A stretch of 35,772 nucleotides of DNA from Leptospira sp. (lineage in GTDB: Bacteria; Spirochaetota; Leptospiria; Leptospirales; Leptospiraceae). This document shows, one piece after another, positions 28,101 through 35,232 of the stretch. A model generated the notes under the pieces. It worked only from the letters and a program-made list of their open reading frames with translations, searched no databases and was not told where the DNA came from. The DNA lies in the NCBI GenBank assembly GCA_027531445.1, contig JAPZRK010000089.1, positions 1-35,772 of the forward strand, written 5' to 3'. The position numbers and the translations under genes are program-made. Positions within the stretch are counted from its first letter, which is position 1; the number at the start of each line of letters is the position of its first letter.

Positions 28101-28193
28101 TTTTTCACTTTTGCCATCTTTACAATTTGAAAAATGTAAGAGAAAACAAATTAGGTAAAATCCAAGTATAAAGATAATTTTTGATTTTTTCAT
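25137..28193 (-). CDS. Large lipoprotein with Ig-like domain and two-domain BPI/TULIP-like region
   Basis: 1018 residues from ATG 28193; a GTG immediately before it (28196) is an alternative. The signal ends in LLHFSNC with Cys24 as lipidation site. Residues about 75-172 are an Ig-like Big_5 domain (KPIELLFSEAMDSFSV ... LSPNTTYEIKI). From about 390 the order of elements resembles mammalian BPI: strands (ADVYITNLEVDE, LLDINIYGKKIRGKL), a helix (IKIVQNVLKDIAERVSPNIL), the linker LPDYLPAPLNKVSLKLNAS, then the second barrel with ILMSIHPDLLNQALYHLWWNG, a helix VDPLVKSLIIPLLNNI and RDIPLPKVRACGLDLYNLKAL. BPI-fold proteins hold lipids in a hydrophobic tunnel. The paralogue at 20902-25140 shares this. 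It starts 59 bp after the monooxygenase stop (28256). Fold assignment is by eye and needs a profile or structure search. Confidence 0.88.
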   Translation of the reverse strand: MKKSKIIFILGFYLICFLLHFSNCKDGKSEKPPISFGSILSDNSPNENRWQTPTAPIEVVPSLPPVGFGSSGPEVRFRYSATSVDRYKPIELLFSEAMDSFSVANALSIKNLTTSNAVLDFNLTWTSPLHLSIQFGSELSPNTTYEIKIDHRATSMGNSISLKPFLQTFTTEKNIVMTRRLIVNGNLSYPLATDKGIVLETNTTTSIQVEGTINHPEDVKEILFCKLGNIHSMDSNSVICSPQVSIGVRICNLTCQNVYQYNLLSSSVIPPSVGTNLYYFRVETKGGNFLNFGVNFLYGKTASNPSQPLPKVASLLIGQNEGINSISQLITNYAKGAFTLFDTTSSSDKSLNQFIAKKTNVFPGNHCIAWPTSKLANAPIPNKIEYLERIGPFCGISVTGAIFESSLYPSVNYKAKADVYITNLEVDEASFPSGDTNLRFGFDVKNGLLDINIYGKKIRGKLALVVKVEEIEFFDYLLSSSLVFFGQNIVGTDGNEISFSLNEDPPNETERKAFIRTSLSVDNHGKTQLTVSPFRFPADFNQITDCLSLPINISETDFIECNPFVTEWSNHIKVNSISATGAVSAIVADIVNQKIPTLKIKIVQNVLKDIAERVSPNILNNILGQLDSGVVFNLPDYLPAPLNKVSLKLNASLEENTNLKRENENFGIEGSLRTSLLTCVKDQANRCPWDVGYIRASTSIAPYGSPSFIVSKNSDTLPSNLSRSSEYPGILMSIHPDLLNQALYHLWWNGGFQFDINESFVQQINQFAGNSTILRLTTSLLKADPIVTIFAPGQTNLSNSAGSIFPNDDVTISILPIQPIYLGISQLTGNSSLEFPKYDLAFADLEITIKAKKSDPSRPACPATTCKDFSSYTIAKVRMSLKSKSTLSFGTYSLPSCQGSCNFSSSILSSIGNPSIRLVTSTQIGDLFYLIEPLEGEINNPLALKPSGIKEIVDPLVKSLIIPLLNNITRDIPLPKVRACGLDLYNLKALPIPGNSNESSVLIHSNIQNILFTGSCRL

Positions 28194-28255
28194 CACTCTT
28201 ATACAAATCCATTAAGCTATTCGGTAACTAATTATGAATAATGATATATTCTAAA

Positions 28256-30502
28256 TTAATTATAGTCTGCTTGGCTTAGTTTTGCGATTCCACTTTTATG
28301 GTTTGCAATCTTTGCTAGTTCTAATTCTTCTGGACTGGCATATTTTTTATCCCACTCTAATACTTTAGGAATCATCAGATGATGCCAAAGTGGCGGAATC
28401 AATGCTACCACGAGCGTAGTTAAATATCCATTGATCATCATCGGTGCATTCGGGAAGGGACGCAAATTTTGGTATGGAACTTCACCTTGAGCATGATGGT
28501 GTGAATGTCGTGTTAGATTGAACATAGTCCAGGAGCTGATTCTACGATTTGTATTCCACGAATGTCTTGGTTGGACAGGTTCTTCGGGAAGTCGAACCAT
28601 TCCATAGTGCTCCATGTAGTTTACAATTTCTAAGAGAGCTTTACCAAATAACGCACATGCTATAAAAAATAACATACCGGTGAATTCGCCTATCAGATAA
28701 GCTAGACCAACAAGTATGAGACTCATTGCATGGCCTCTCAAAAACGCATTGTGCACAGAAAATAAATTTAACTTCTTACGGTTGAGTCGTTTTGATTCGA
28801 TTTTCCAAGCGCTAACATTCCCTTTGATCGTAGAAGATATAATGTGGTAATAAACATTTCTTCCCCGCGGAGCAGTTGCTGGATCCTCAACAGTGGAAAC
28901 ATAACGATGGTGTCCATATACATGTTCGATTGAGAATATAGTATCAAAGCTAAATGCGAGCAACCATCTCCCAAAAAACATAGAAATACGATCCCATGTT
29001 CTATGTGTAAGTTCGTGTGCAGTAATGGTTCCAATTAGTCCAATCATTAAACCTGAAAGGACAAATCCACAAAAGTGTTGAAATGGGGTTGTAGATAATT
29101 TAGCTTTTAAAAAGTCAAATCCGGTTGATTGACTTAGAAAAGCCCCAAAACCGAAAGTGTCTGTTGGGCTAACTGACCAAATTGACAAAAACATTATTAA
29201 ACATAAGAGAGGCAATGCCATCCATAGTTGGACAGTCAAAACAATAGGTTTTTGAAAGTCTGGCGTACTTGTATCGTTACCAGAAATAGCATCTCCTACA
29301 ATATAGAAGAGTAATAATGTGATGAGTCCATACACAGTAAAATCACCACCTAACAGTAAACTAGACGCTGAAAAAAGGCCGACCGCATGAAAAAGAAAAA
29401 ATTTTAAATAGTGAAAGAAACCTGCTTTCTCTGCAGTTTTTCCCTCGTTTTGCTTGAGACTTAAACTATGATCAATTGTTGTAAATCGATCCGCAAAGAT
29501 TTTGAATTTGTTGATACCTAGGTTCGTCAGCTCTTTTGATACGCTATCAACCATGGCAGGAGGCCCGCAAAGATAGGCTTCTGTAGAGGGAGTAAAGAAC
29601 TTTTGAATCAGTTTTGTAACTAAGCCTCTTTCTCCTTTCCAACTGCTATTTATTGGCTCCTCAGATAAGATGGGAAGAAAGTTAAATTCTCCTTTCCATG
29701 CTTTTTGAATCTTTTGTATGTCCTTGGTTTTATAGAGGTCTTTTTCTTGCCTTGCTCCAAACAAAAGAGTGACAGGCCTAGAAATGCCTTCCAAGATACC
29801 TTGCTCTAACATAGATAAAATGGGAGCAAGTCCACTTCCACCGGCTACCATGAGAATCGGATCATTGTTTTCCCTCAGCCAAAAATTACCAAATGGTCCT
29901 TTAACGACTGCTTCTTTGCCTAATAAATTTGTATTATAGATATAGTTAGAAAGTTTTCCGCCAGGTACTTTTCTGACTAAAAAAGTGACATGTCCTTTCT
30001 CATTTGGCGCATTTGAAAAGGAGTAATTTCGCTCTGCGTCGATTCCCTCAATGGAAATCGATGCATATTGACCTGCTTTAAAATGCAAATTTTTTTGAAG
30101 TTTGATGGTGAGCTCGCAAATATCACCATTTAGATTTTTCTGAGCAACAACCCTTCCTGAAATTGTTTCTCTGTTAATTACGTTAATTGTAACGTCCGTT
30201 TGTGGAATACTCTGGCAAGCAAGAATGTATCCTTGGTCTAACTCCTCATCAGAAAGTAAATAACCCGTTTCGGTAAGTTCTTTGACTTTTCCATCTTGCA
30301 ATTGGCATTTGCAAGTAGCACACCCACCAACTCGACAGCTGTGTGGGAAGTCGATCCCTTGTCTGAGAGCCGCACTTAATATATTTTCGCCAGAAACAAC
30401 TTCAATGGGAACCCCATTGATGGTGGCCAGGGTTCCAGATTTAGCCAAGTTGGCATGATTCTCTTTCTTCGACTTTTTTGACTGATTGCCAGTTAAAAAC
30501 AT
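28256..30502 (-). CDS. Ferredoxin - ferredoxin reductase - AlkB-type di-iron monooxygenase fusion
   Basis: 748 residues. Residues 25-108 are a plant-type 2Fe-2S ferredoxin (Cys56, 61, 64, 96). Residues 112-340 are a ferredoxin-NAD(P) reductase: FAD motif RNYSFSNAP, nucleotide site VAGGSGLAPILSML, and YLCGPPAMVDS. Residues 360-720 are a multi-helix membrane domain with the AlkB histidine boxes: HELTHR (496-501), EHVYGHHR (526-533), NYMEHYG (628-634) and LTRHSHHHA (663-671). NYxEHYG separates AlkB/XylM-type hydroxylases from ordinary desaturases. AlkB enzymes hydroxylate a terminal methyl of alkanes using O2 and electrons from NAD(P)H; here the electron chain is built in. The last box has His where AlkB usually has Asp. 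GGAG lies 7 nt before the ATG. It heads the lipoprotein-FadL cluster. A substrate other than an alkane is possible. Confidence 0.93.
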   Translation of the reverse strand: MFLTGNQSKKSKKENHANLAKSGTLATINGVPIEVVSGENILSAALRQGIDFPHSCRVGGCATCKCQLQDGKVKELTETGYLLSDEELDQGYILACQSIPQTDVTINVINRETISGRVVAQKNLNGDICELTIKLQKNLHFKAGQYASISIEGIDAERNYSFSNAPNEKGHVTFLVRKVPGGKLSNYIYNTNLLGKEAVVKGPFGNFWLRENNDPILMVAGGSGLAPILSMLEQGILEGISRPVTLLFGARQEKDLYKTKDIQKIQKAWKGEFNFLPILSEEPINSSWKGERGLVTKLIQKFFTPSTEAYLCGPPAMVDSVSKELTNLGINKFKIFADRFTTIDHSLSLKQNEGKTAEKAGFFHYLKFFLFHAVGLFSASSLLLGGDFTVYGLITLLLFYIVGDAISGNDTSTPDFQKPIVLTVQLWMALPLLCLIMFLSIWSVSPTDTFGFGAFLSQSTGFDFLKAKLSTTPFQHFCGFVLSGLMIGLIGTITAHELTHRTWDRISMFFGRWLLAFSFDTIFSIEHVYGHHRYVSTVEDPATAPRGRNVYYHIISSTIKGNVSAWKIESKRLNRKKLNLFSVHNAFLRGHAMSLILVGLAYLIGEFTGMLFFIACALFGKALLEIVNYMEHYGMVRLPEEPVQPRHSWNTNRRISSWTMFNLTRHSHHHAQGEVPYQNLRPFPNAPMMINGYLTTLVVALIPPLWHHLMIPKVLEWDKKYASPEELELAKIANHKSGIAKLSQADYN

Positions 30503-30563
30503 ACAATTTCTCCGTTTTTCGAATTGGGCTATAATGGCCTCGAAAATGAATTCGGGCCCGCCC

Positions 30564-30595
30564 TTTATTTATATCATACGATCGTTATAAATAAA
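30564..30595. promoter_or_regulatory. Perfect 10-bp inverted repeat in the monooxygenase promoter, candidate operator
   Basis: TTTATTTATA (30564-30573) and TATAAATAAA (30586-30595) are exact inverted repeats with a 12-nt spacer that itself carries the 8-bp palindrome ACGATCGT (30578-30585). It lies 62-93 nt upstream of the start codon and just downstream of a consensus -35 box, where a repressor would block transcription. Which regulator binds is not known. Confidence 0.55.
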
Positions 30596-30611
30596 ATCTA
30601 TGGCATAAATT

Positions 30612-30617
30612 TGTCAA
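30612..30617 (-). promoter_or_regulatory. Candidate -35 box (TTGACA) of the monooxygenase operon
   Basis: The minus strand reads a perfect TTGACA at 30617-30612. The -10 position is ambiguous: TTATTT or TATTTA at spacing 17-18 falls inside the left half of the inverted repeat as read on this strand, while a better TATGAT (30578-30573) is too far for this -35. Confidence 0.45.
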
Positions 30618-30766
30618 ATTTTTTTTTAATCAAATTTTTAACACATTTTTGAGGAATTTGAAACGGGGAGAGGGTATCTATTTCTATGACTAGACGTGAA
30701 ATGGCGATCCAGTCTTTGCCTTGCTCGTAAGGGTAAACCCTTTCGAGACCAAAAGTCAGTTTGGTA

Positions 30767-31381
30767 TTATTTTTTCCATTCTTCCTTATTTAGAAAATCT
30801 TCAGCCAACTCGTCGATCAATTGGTAAGATCCATTGGTGAAGAAATTAACCCATAAAATGGGTATTGTAGATCCACCAGCCAATGTGTGAATCGTGGGTG
30901 TATACTCGTGAGAATAGACTTTGGTAAAGCTATTCTTTTTCGTATCATAACGGTGCATTGTAAATTCAAATCGTTCTGTTACCGGAAAATAAAATGGCCA
31001 AACGGTAAAAGTAAGCCCTGAAATGAAGGCGTTCAAATATAGGACTCCATCATAAGCCCAGTGATTGCTAATGGTAGTGTTTTGGATTTCTAAAAAGTAT
31101 GTTGCCTTTTCTGAATTACTAAATACTAACTTGTTTTCTACATTTGAAAACAAACCAATTGACTTCATTTTTTTCTCTAGTCGGTTCTGGACATTCTTTA
31201 CTACTTCTGAGTAGGGGCTTGTCGATGCATAGGAAAAGTAAAGTGATTCATATGTAGAGGATTTGATGGCGATTTCTTTCGTTTGCAGATTCGGATTGTT
31301 GGAAGACCAGGTAACACATTGAACGAAAGATGCTATAAGAACTACCACCACCAGTTGTAGAGCATTACATTTTTTAATCAT
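30767..31381 (-). CDS. Small lipoprotein, unknown function
   Basis: 204 residues from ATG 31381, chosen because AAGGA lies 8 nt upstream; ATG 31387 would add two residues and an upstream start at 31456 would add 25 with a His/Arg-rich stretch before the signal. The signal MIKKCNALQLVVVVLIASFVQC gives Cys22. The mature protein has a helical segment (YSEVVKNVQNRLEKKMKSIGLF) and strands (KATYFLEIQNTTIS, YLNAFISGLTFTVWPFYFPV, FEFTMHRYD). I do not recognise the family. It is on the same strand as the monooxygenase operon but 264 bp upstream, with its own promoter region for the next gene in between, so it is probably separate. Confidence 0.75.
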   Translation of the reverse strand: MIKKCNALQLVVVVLIASFVQCVTWSSNNPNLQTKEIAIKSSTYESLYFSYASTSPYSEVVKNVQNRLEKKMKSIGLFSNVENKLVFSNSEKATYFLEIQNTTISNHWAYDGVLYLNAFISGLTFTVWPFYFPVTERFEFTMHRYDTKKNSFTKVYSHEYTPTIHTLAGGSTIPILWVNFFTNGSYQLIDELAEDFLNKEEWKK

Positions 31382-31523
31382 GACCATTTTCCTTTCCCTA
31401 TGATGATGTTTGCGATGAGAACGAATTTGAATGATCCGTTCCCATTCGTCAATCAACTCGAGTTTAATATTCTAAACGATGGCTAAAGAAATTCGACCTG
31501 ATTCATGAAACTGCACTATTTTT

Positions 31524-31961
31524 TTACAGGGTTCGAATGAATCCCCAAAAGAGAATTAAAAATCCTCCAAGTTCTCCAAGGATCAGCAAAACCATAGGAA
31601 AGTGAATCATAAATGAGGGAAGCTGCCATTTCCCCAATGTATAGGGTTTCAAAAATTGGTTTTCTGTGTCCTTTAATATTGCATGCAAAAGGTAAGTTGT
31701 TTGTGCAAAGGCAAAGAAAGACATTGCGGCCAATGCAGAATAGAAATTCACTGTTTCCGATAAAGTGCTCAATTCGACAAACTTCGACAACAGCAAACAA
31801 GCAAAGCTATACAAAAGAGCTGCTCGGTGCAAAACACTAATGTATTCATGTGCCACGGCATTTTTTGATTTTAAAATACTGAAGTACTTCCATATCCCAC
31901 TGAGTAATCCTACTGTAAAAAAGATCCCAGCAAACAAATAACATAATCTTAGTGCGTCCAT
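31524..31961 (-). CDS. Four-helix integral membrane protein, unknown
   Basis: 145 residues from ATG 31961, which is preceded by GGAGG at 5 nt; the ATG at 31973 overlaps that ribosome-binding site and is therefore rejected. Four hydrophobic helices are visible: LCYLFAGIFFTVGLLSGIW, ALLYSFACLLLSKFV, YSALAAMSFFAFAQTTYLLH and MVLLILGELGGFLILFW. A cluster of His and acidic residues (HEYISVLHRA, LLHAILKDTENQF) sits near the membrane faces. No family is recognised. It follows the AraC-type gene by 71 bp on the same strand and may be its regulated partner. Confidence 0.75.
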   Translation of the reverse strand: MDALRLCYLFAGIFFTVGLLSGIWKYFSILKSKNAVAHEYISVLHRAALLYSFACLLLSKFVELSTLSETVNFYSALAAMSFFAFAQTTYLLHAILKDTENQFLKPYTLGKWQLPSFMIHFPMVLLILGELGGFLILFWGFIRTL

Positions 31962-32032
31962 TTTTTCCTCCATAATAGAAAGCTAAAGATGCGCTCCATT
32001 CTATCTCTGATTAGAAAAGAGTTCGACCTGAA

Positions 32033-33181
32033 CTATAGTTTAGGATTAATTTTGGAAAGTATTTCGGATTTTTCTTTGGCAAATTGGCTTGGATTCTTTC
32101 TATACTCTCTAGGGGAATTTCCGATCAAAAGACGAAAGACGCGATTGAATGCAGATTTTGAATTAAAACCCACGGAGTAGGCTATAGAAAGTAGATTCCT
32201 TTTTTCCTCTTCTATCAATTTGCAGGCAATGAGGATGCGATGGCTATTGATCAACTGTATGAAGCTCATTTGGAAATGGACATTGATCAACTCCGACAAT
32301 TGGTGGACGCTGATTTCCATTGCATCCGCAAGCGTTGATAAGCGCAAATCCTCATCTGCATAATAAGATTCTGATGCCATCAAATAATTCAATTTTGAAA
32401 TCGCATCCTTTGCATTGATGCCATTTAGTTTGGATTGGGAATATCTGGCCTTTTGGATTGCACCAGAAATTTCTAACATGGAGTCGGGATTGTAACGGGA
32501 ATAAAGATACACAATCACCGCCGCAAATGAATGCGACCAGGAACTATATCGATACAAACTTGTGTTTCCAAATAGGTATCCGAATATGTCTGCGAGAATC
32601 ATAATGAGTATATAAAAAAGGAGCAATCTAGAAAAGATTCTGATTCTCTCTGGTAACAATCGAATTGCTAAAACGCCCTCTCCAGATTTCCTTGATCCAA
32701 CATATAAAGTGTAGGCTAGAATCGAAAATTTTGGGCCCAAAATCCAAATGATAAATATATAATCTGGGAATACCCAGTTCCCTCTGAGTATCGATTGGAT
32801 CAGTTTTTTAGATGACTCATTGTCTAATTGATACCAGTAGAATAATGGAAGCGCACCTAACGCAATCGGTATAAAATGATAGTAGCTTAGTTTCCATTTT
32901 TCGCTATCTGATATTTTTTCATAATACAAGAGTATGGCGGGACCGATGGAGTATAAAAAAGGAATCGGAAATGCAAAGAACTGGGGATAAAGATTTACGA
33001 ATCCAGACAAAGTAAAAGTTTCCCAAACCAATCTGAATCCAGATATACCTACAAAAAATACGGGAATCCATTTTGTCCGAGCTGGCAATCTTAATGAAAG
33101 ACCAAAAGCCCAAACCAAACAGAATATTCCACCGAAACCAAGAATTGAATAATCAACAATTGAAATATCACCTAAGAACAT
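32033..33181 (-). CDS. Membrane-anchored AraC-family regulator (7TM-AraC)
   Basis: 382 residues. The N-terminal 240 residues contain about seven membrane helices (YSILGFGGIFCLVWAFGLSL, FFAFPIPFLYSIGPAILLYY, YIFIIWILGPKFSILAYTLY, LLLFYILIMILADIFGYLF, HSFAAVIVYLYSRY). After a linker, residues about 270-365 are an AraC DNA-binding domain with two helix-turn-helix units: LSTLADAMEISVHQLSELIN and LLSIAYSVGFNSKSAFNRVFR, then GNSPREYRK. AGGA 8 nt before the ATG supports the start. Such proteins sense a signal in or across the membrane and act on DNA directly; this arrangement is frequent in Leptospira and Bacteroidetes. The closest candidate targets are the four-helix gene downstream and, more speculatively, the monooxygenase operon 1.5 kb further. 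Confidence 0.92.
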   Translation of the reverse strand: MFLGDISIVDYSILGFGGIFCLVWAFGLSLRLPARTKWIPVFFVGISGFRLVWETFTLSGFVNLYPQFFAFPIPFLYSIGPAILLYYEKISDSEKWKLSYYHFIPIALGALPLFYWYQLDNESSKKLIQSILRGNWVFPDYIFIIWILGPKFSILAYTLYVGSRKSGEGVLAIRLLPERIRIFSRLLLFYILIMILADIFGYLFGNTSLYRYSSWSHSFAAVIVYLYSRYNPDSMLEISGAIQKARYSQSKLNGINAKDAISKLNYLMASESYYADEDLRLSTLADAMEISVHQLSELINVHFQMSFIQLINSHRILIACKLIEEEKRNLLSIAYSVGFNSKSAFNRVFRLLIGNSPREYRKNPSQFAKEKSEILSKINPKL

Positions 33182-33225
33182 TTTTGATTCCTATACCACC
33201 TGGTGAATCCCTCTAGTCTTCCGAC

Positions 33226-34719
33226 TCATTCCAAGTAAATTCGAATTTCCTTTTCGTTATCTTTCCACGAAATCAATTCCTGTGGTTTATAAGCCCCTGT
33301 CCGCGTTTGTTTTTGTATTGCAGGTATGTCGAAGCCTTGTTCAATAATTTTTGATTTTAATTCTGGATCAATCAATTGATTTAATTGTTCAACAGCATTT
33401 CGTGGCAGTGTTAGACTCACAGTCTTTTCATTGCCTCGCCATACATCAATTCTTAAAGAAACAGCCATTGTTTGTTCAATTTTGGGGAGTGTCGCCGAAA
33501 AATCCTGCAACGCTCTTGTCATCTCGATTCTTTTTTTTGATACTTTGTGATACAACCAGATATCACCGGAACTCTGATTGCACCAATAGAATAAACCTTG
33601 AAAAGCCCGCATAACGGAAAAAAAATGTGCCGGTGCCGAAATCATAAACTGAAATTTGTCTGAACCTAAAATATCAGCACATCGCTCTTTCCTATTCCAA
33701 GTGGACAATTTATATCTTGTTTGTGCTAAAAAAGGTTCAACAATCACACTCATATATGCATGAATTTTAGTTTCAATTTTTTTGAGCGTATCCATTTGAA
33801 ATCCTAAAATACCTAATAAAGAGAGATCATTCCATTGTGGTTGGGTTTGATTGTGAATGAGTCCCCATAGAGCTAATTTTTCTTTTTCCGATAATTGATA
33901 AACGGAACCGAAATCAAATACTACCAATTGGATTCCGGAGGACTTTCGCAGGACACCAAAATTACCTGGATTGGGGTCGGAATGAACGAGTCCAAGTTCA
34001 AAAATTGAGTCAAAGTAAAAACGAGAAATTAAGTCCGAAAATTCCAGTTTCTCTTGTTCGGAACATTTTAATAGGAAAGATTCTGCGGGTAATGCTTCTA
34101 CCCATTCCTGGCATAATATCCTTTCATTTGTTAGATTGGAAAATGCAACCGGTATTTTAATGCTTGGATACTTGCTAAAAAATTCTTGAAACTGATTTTG
34201 ATATTCGGCCTCTTTAACAAAATCCATTTCCATCGAAAGACGTTCGGTCATCATTTGTTGGTAATCATCTAAAGAAAAACCATCATGAAGCATTGAAAAA
34301 AGTTTTCCAGCGAAGCCAATCATGCCAAGATCATTTAATGTTTGTTCTTTGATATTTGCATGGCGAAGCTTGATCGCTACTTCTTTATTTCCGTCAAGTA
34401 GCCCTTTTTGCACTTGTCCGATACTTGCAGGGTAGACTTTTTCGCTCTGGTCAAATGTAAGTCTTTGAAATAGATCGGGAGAAAATAGTTTGATGGATTC
34501 CTCAAATTCTGACCTTGAAATTGGAATGATTTCGCCGATGGCTTCTTTCCAATAATTGTAATCGTCTGTATTTAATATGGATTTGATTTGAACTAATTTG
34601 GCGGGAAGCCCTCGCATCCCAAGTAAACCACTGGCAATCTCTTTTTTTAAGGAATCATTTCCAAGTGCTAGTCCAGATGCAAATGTTCCCAGTTTTATAT
34701 TTCTTAAAATACTACTCAT
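33226..34719 (-). CDS. AarF/ABC1/UbiB-family atypical kinase
   Basis: 497 residues from ATG 34719; a TTG at 34746 would add nine residues. The family motifs are present in order: a KxGQ-like segment (PAKLVQIKS, with Val in place of Gly), the Ala-rich loop (YPASIGQVQKG), the nucleotide-binding Lys in VAIKLRH, an acidic helix (ERLSMEMDFVKEAEYQNQF), the catalytic loop LVHSDPNPGNFGV and the metal-binding VVFDFGSVYQL. In ubiquinone and other isoprenoid-lipid pathways these proteins act as ATP-dependent accessory factors, probably for lipid extraction, rather than protein kinases. About 110 C-terminal residues beyond the kinase-like fold are of unknown role. No clear ribosome-binding site is visible. 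The neighbouring AraC gene lies 44 bp downstream on the same strand. Confidence 0.9.
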   Translation of the reverse strand: MSSILRNIKLGTFASGLALGNDSLKKEIASGLLGMRGLPAKLVQIKSILNTDDYNYWKEAIGEIIPISRSEFEESIKLFSPDLFQRLTFDQSEKVYPASIGQVQKGLLDGNKEVAIKLRHANIKEQTLNDLGMIGFAGKLFSMLHDGFSLDDYQQMMTERLSMEMDFVKEAEYQNQFQEFFSKYPSIKIPVAFSNLTNERILCQEWVEALPAESFLLKCSEQEKLEFSDLISRFYFDSIFELGLVHSDPNPGNFGVLRKSSGIQLVVFDFGSVYQLSEKEKLALWGLIHNQTQPQWNDLSLLGILGFQMDTLKKIETKIHAYMSVIVEPFLAQTRYKLSTWNRKERCADILGSDKFQFMISAPAHFFSVMRAFQGLFYWCNQSSGDIWLYHKVSKKRIEMTRALQDFSATLPKIEQTMAVSLRIDVWRGNEKTVSLTLPRNAVEQLNQLIDPELKSKIIEQGFDIPAIQKQTRTGAYKPQELISWKDNEKEIRIYLE

Positions 34720-35232
34720 TAAATATATGTTATGTGAAATTTGCAAGCTAGCAAAATGACTCGTTTCGGTTCTCTAGTCGAAATACGGTGATGTTTCATT
34801 CAATATGTAAGCATATAAAAATAGCAGTTGCATTCCTAGCAAAAAGAGAATCGAAACTAAACAATTCTCCAACGAATTCCGAATTGAGAATTATTATCAT
34901 TATAATGTATGGGTTGTAGAGAAATTTTATTTGAAGGGCCCCATCTGATTTTACATTTTCGTTTAACACACGTATGCCTCTGAACTCATCGAGAATTGAG
35001 TCTATGTTTTTCAATCGTCTTCCCTATGGAAAAATAAACTCTTTTGGATCCGGACGGATATCCATTTTATCAAAAGTACGGTGAATGAGTTTTGGATTTT
35101 ACAGTAGATACAGGAGATCTATGACTCTTCTGTAAAACTGGGCATTTGCAAAGAGACATAATCGGTGGCAGACTCATGAATTGAAATTTGGAAATTCATT
35201 GAGAATTCAAACAAATTTAGTCCAATGGAAAA
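34720..35232. other. 513-bp intergenic region without a convincing gene
   Basis: It lies between the UbiB-like gene and the divergent PAS/RsbU-like gene. It contains a near-palindrome at 34741-34754 next to the UbiB start, a hairpin with an internal ribosome-binding site at 35097-35137, and AT-rich DNA. A 72-codon frame on the minus strand (34796-35014, TTG start) shows no recognisable features and is not accepted. No RNA gene was recognised. Confidence 0.6.
35097..35137 (+). promoter_or_regulatory. Hairpin leader with ribosome-binding site and five-codon mini-frame
   Basis: Outer arms TTTTACAG (35097-35104) and CTGTAAAA (35130-35137) and inner arms TAGAT (35105-35109) and ATCTA (35117-35121) can pair, leaving ACAGGAG as the loop. 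AGGAG is placed 4 nt before an ATG (35121) whose frame stops after four codons at TAA (35133-35135). About 95 nt later the PAS/RsbU-like gene starts. Confidence 0.45.

Noticed and set aside
28768..29034. 88-codon minus-strand frame within the monooxygenase
   Set aside because: It is a shifted frame across the conserved His-box region of the AlkB domain, which is clearly the coding frame.
30729..30742. Hairpin AAGGG-TAAA-CCCTT as terminator of the lipoprotein gene at 30767
   Set aside because: Short stem and no T run on the minus strand; it could be chance.
34741..34754. Near-palindrome TTGCAAGCTAGCAA at the UbiB start as an operator
   Set aside because: It is imperfect and overlaps the possible TTG start; no second copy was noticed.
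34796..35014. 72-codon minus-strand frame in the intergenic region
   Set aside because: It begins with TTG, is AT-rich and has no recognisable feature. An AGGGAAG before it is the only support, which is not enough.
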